From positions 1-15,040 of the forward strand of contig CALGAD010000167.1 in assembly GCA_937951955.1 (NCBI GenBank): a stretch of DNA of 15,040 bases. The letters are read 5' to 3'. Under the pieces are notes generated by a model. The model was not told the origin of the DNA. It did no database searches and saw only the letters and a program-made list of their open reading frames with translations. Source of the stretch: an uncultured Bacillaceae bacterium. GTDB taxonomy: Bacteria > Bacillota > Bacilli > Bacillales > Caldibacillaceae. Positions 13,012 through 15,040 of this stretch are shown one piece after another (the stretch's first letter is position 1; each line of letters begins with the position of its first letter). The position numbers were made by a program, and so were the translations under genes.

Positions 13012-14421
13012 TTACATCGGTCCCCAACCAATATATACAGCGATGATCATAAAAATAATACCGAATCCAAACCACATTAAAACGAGGGGTAAAGCAAAGC
13101 GCAACCATTTAGAATAAGAAATACCGCTAATCGCAAGAATCGCCAGCAATGTACCGGATAAAGGATTGATAATATTGGTAAATCCGTCCCCCATCGTATA
13201 TGCCTGTACAGCTATTTGCCGGGGGATTCCCATCAAATCGACTAAAGGTGTCATAATCGGCATCATAATCGAGGCATGGGCTGTTCCCGATGACACAACA
13301 AAGTTAAATAAGCCATTCACAATTAATAATATAACAGCCCCTGTATATTTGGATAAAGGTTCAATCAACAAATAAATCCAGTAAACGATCGTATCCAACA
13401 CCATTCCATCCTGTAAAACAATCACGATGGAACGGGCAAGTCCGATAATAAAAGCCCCGTAAAAAATACTTTTACAACCTTCGATAAACACAGAAACAAA
13501 TTCATTCGCCCCCATTTTAGAAACGATGGCAGTAGCGATGGCAATCATGATAAAAATACCGACCATCTCATTCGTTGACCAGCCGTGTTGAAACACACCG
13601 TAAACGTACGTGCCGATTCCGATTAGAAAAACGAGCAAGGTTAATTTTTGGGAAACGGTAAATTCCCCCTCTTCGAAGTTACGGTTTGAACCGACTTCTT
13701 TCGGGAAAGGGGTGTTTTCTAATAAACTTTTCTGTGGATCTTTTTTCACTTTATTGGCATACCAAATAATATAAAGTATTGTTGTTAAAGTAATCACGAA
13801 ATAAATGATTAAGCGATAACCAACACCGGAATAAATTGGTAATTCGGCAATACGCTGTGCCAGTTGTGTGCGAACCGGATCCATAAAACCGATGGCAAAG
13901 CCGGAATAGGCTCCTAAATACATGATCGCCACGCCAACAATCGCATCCATCTTCATCGCTTTTGCCAGTAACAGACCAATCGGAATTAAGGCAATCACCG
14001 AGATGCTGATAATCCCTAATCCACCAAAAACGGATAAAACACCGGCTACAAAGACGATCAAGATCCACTCACGATGTTTCGTTTTCTGGATCGTTTTAAA
14101 AATAATGGCATCGAAGGCACCTGTTTTTTCAATGACAGCGAAAGTTCCACCGATGATAATCACTAAAAAGATCATGCCTGATGAGGCGATTAACCCCTCT
14201 TGAATAGCAACAAATATATCGAGAAATCCTGTTGGCTGCTGTGCCACCCGCTCATAACTACCCGGAACGACGAGCGATATCCCATCATCGTTCGTGATAC
14301 GGTCAAAGGATCCTGCAGGGATGATGTACGTCAAAAGGGCAGCAAATAATAATACAAAAAATAATATGACATATCCATCAGGACGAAAGCGCTTCTTTTT
14401 TACTTCCTGTTGCTCTGCCAT
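13012..14421 (-). CDS. yfcC: YfcC family membrane transporter
   Basis: This 469-residue integral membrane carrier of the DcuC/ArsB-NhaD type superfamily has roughly 11-13 hydrophobic segments. Two re-entrant-loop-like motifs typical of the family are present: VVSSGTAHASIMMPIMTPL (375-393) and GDGFTNIINPLSG (411-423). A first-half counterpart, SVFGGLGIISISVIALIPIG (130-149), suggests the usual inverted-repeat plan. A charged cytoplasmic loop lies at about 222-258. YfcC proteins are annotated as C4-dicarboxylate or basic amino acid carriers, and no substrate can be read here. I chose the ATG at 14421 because AGGGG lies about 7 bases upstream; 12 more codons are open upstream without a ribosome binding site. 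No terminator is visible before dps, so some read-through is possible. Confidence 0.9.
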   Translation of the reverse strand: MAEQQEVKKKRFRPDGYVILFFVLLFAALLTYIIPAGSFDRITNDDGISLVVPGSYERVAQQPTGFLDIFVAIQEGLIASSGMIFLVIIIGGTFAVIEKTGAFDAIIFKTIQKTKHREWILIVFVAGVLSVFGGLGIISISVIALIPIGLLLAKAMKMDAIVGVAIMYLGAYSGFAIGFMDPVRTQLAQRIAELPIYSGVGYRLIIYFVITLTTILYIIWYANKVKKDPQKSLLENTPFPKEVGSNRNFEEGEFTVSQKLTLLVFLIGIGTYVYGVFQHGWSTNEMVGIFIMIAIATAIVSKMGANEFVSVFIEGCKSIFYGAFIIGLARSIVIVLQDGMVLDTIVYWIYLLIEPLSKYTGAVILLIVNGLFNFVVSSGTAHASIMMPIMTPLVDLMGIPRQIAVQAYTMGDGFTNIINPLSGTLLAILAISGISYSKWLRFALPLVLMWFGFGIIFMIIAVYIGWGPM

Positions 14422-14467
14422 ATTCAACCCCTCACTTAATCGATCATTTGTTTGCATACCGTATTTT

Positions 14468-14496
14468 ATTCTACTTAACTACTATCCTACTAGCAA
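14468..14496 (-). promoter_or_regulatory. sigma-A promoter of yfcC
   Basis: On the minus strand -35 TTGCTA (14491-14496), 17-base spacer and -10 TAGAAT (14468-14473). The predicted start near 14461 leaves a leader of about 40 bases. A palindrome TATTG-AA-CAATA (14508-14519) lies just upstream and could bind a regulator. Confidence 0.6.
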
Positions 14497-14526
14497 GAAA
14501 AGTGTATTATTGAACAATATTCTCGA

Positions 14527-14661
14527 TCACTTCTTCAGCCATATTTCGTTTCCATTCATAAAGATGCAATATCCTGTCCATCTCTTAACAGGATCAATTT
14601 TTTCGACTTCGATTAAAAAATTGAGTACAGTTGTAGGCAAATCACCATTTTCTCCCTCCAT
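14527..14661 (-). CDS. possible 44-residue ORF, unknown
   Basis: ATG at 14661 to TGA at 14527 encodes 44 residues with protein-like composition (TVLNFLIEVEKIDPVKRW then TGYCIFMNGNEIWLKK). The ATG has no ribosome binding site. The GGAGGG nearby lies inside the reading frame, a few bases downstream of the ATG. It could be a small real gene, a fragment of a longer ancestral one or chance. It lies between divergent genes and upstream of the yfcC promoter. Confidence 0.25.
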   Translation of the reverse strand: MEGENGDLPTTVLNFLIEVEKIDPVKRWTGYCIFMNGNEIWLKK

Positions 14662-14701
14662 GAATATACTGCCATTGGAAAAAATTTGAGGAGGGAACCT
14701 G

Positions 14702-15040
14702 ATGCAACCATTTCCTTATGGCGGGCAAATGCCACAGTATGGAACACAAAATATTCATGATTTATGTAGGAGATATCAGCTGTATTTAATGCAATTCGAA
14801 ACAAATGATGGGCAGATGTTTGATGGAATTATCGACAATGTCGATGATGATGGTGTCGATGTTCTCGTTCCAGTCGGCGATTATAACGATGACAACGATG
14901 ATTATAATAATGACAATAATTGGAATCGACAATTTTTCCCCGGGTATGGGGGATATGGATTTCCGCCTTACGGATATTCCCCCTATGGATTCGGCTATCC
15001 AAGAAGATTTCGGCGTTTTCGCCGTCGCCGCTACCCATTC
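14702..15040 (+). CDS. protein with LSm-like motif and Gly/Tyr/Arg-rich tail (3' end outside window)
   Basis: The frame is open from ATG at 14702 to the end of the window (113 codons, no stop). GAGGAGGG lies 5 bases before the ATG. Residues about 17-58 (NIHDLCRRYQLYLMQFETND, then GQMFDGIIDNVDDDGVDVLV) have the strand pattern of an Sm/LSm fold, with a GxxxxGxIxxVDDxxVxxLVP core. Next comes an Asp/Asn-rich stretch (60-75), then a Gly-Tyr-Pro-Phe region (79-99) and an Arg cluster (RRFRRFRRRR, 101-110). Such tails are common in Bacillus spore-coat or surface proteins. I know related small Bacillus proteins but no proven function. RNA binding is one reading of the LSm-like core plus Arg tail, and coat assembly another. 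Confidence 0.75.
   Translation, partial: MQPFPYGGQMPQYGTQNIHDLCRRYQLYLMQFETNDGQMFDGIIDNVDDDGVDVLVPVGDYNDDNDDYNNDNNWNRQFFPGYGGYGFPPYGYSPYGFGYPRRFRRFRRRRYPF

Noticed and set aside
14571..14603. ATCCTGT/ACAGGAT hairpin followed by TTTTTT on the plus strand
   Set aside because: It looks like a terminator, but no plus-strand gene precedes it and it lies within the possible 44-residue ORF. Left uncalled.

Overview
The window looks like chromosomal DNA of a low-GC, Gram-positive, probably endospore-forming member of the Bacillaceae. The signs are strong AGGAGG-type ribosome binding sites, sigma-A promoters with 16-17 base spacers, a tRNA-Val gene without encoded CCA, a guanidine-I riboswitch in front of a YkkC/YkkD-type exporter pair, and a CcpA-type cre site. 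I see no transposase, integrase, CRISPR array or phage gene. This is mostly housekeeping and accessory-metabolism DNA in small operons, nearly all with recognisable intrinsic terminators.

Layout. 1-720: tRNA-Val(GAC) with its promoter (minus), a 38-codon ORF that looks like the C-terminal tail of a MazE antitoxin, then a gap ending in a hairpin. 716-2562 (minus): operon of an XRE-AbrB fusion regulator, an ABC ATPase and an ABC-2 permease. 2751-3173 (minus): VOC/glyoxalase-fold protein with its own terminator. 3402-5610 (plus): catabolite-controlled aldehyde dehydrogenase followed by a DUF779 protein. 5949-6861 (plus): overlapping pair of membrane-anchored proteins, one with a coiled coil and HTH-like tail, the other with an acidic linker and a LysM-like MltG/YceG segment. 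7045-7533 (minus): thioredoxin-type glutathione peroxidase. 7652-8519 (plus): guanidine-I riboswitch and gdnCD. 8538-8690 (minus): unlisted 50-aa membrane microprotein. 9068-10589 (minus): secreted protein of unknown function plus a secreted L,D-transpeptidase. 10748-10915: a degenerate array of eight 21-base units. 11183-11893 (minus): FNR-like regulator. 12335-12871 (minus): Dps, with an FNR-type palindrome at its promoter. 13012-14421 (minus): YfcC-family membrane carrier. 14702 to the end (plus): open-ended gene for a protein with an LSm-like motif and a Gly/Tyr/Arg-rich tail.

How they work together. Two circuits can be read directly. Guanidine opens the riboswitch and so induces its own exporter. 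The dps promoter has a good -10 but no -35, and a perfect TTGAT-N4-ATCAA palindrome is centred at -41.5 from the predicted start. The neighbouring regulator carries the ExxSR recognition helix that reads TTGAT in FNR. This suggests a local activator-target pair in which iron storage and peroxide protection answer to an oxygen, redox or metal signal, perhaps sensed by the regulator's N-terminal Cys/His cluster. The aldehyde dehydrogenase promoter has a cre site lying on the predicted start point, so carbon catabolite repression is likely.

I did not find a clear, complete, previously undescribed system. The least explained items are the FNR-dps circuit, the 21-base array, the ALDH-DUF779 pairing, the coiled-coil/LysM-like pair and the His-rich secreted partner of the L,D-transpeptidase.
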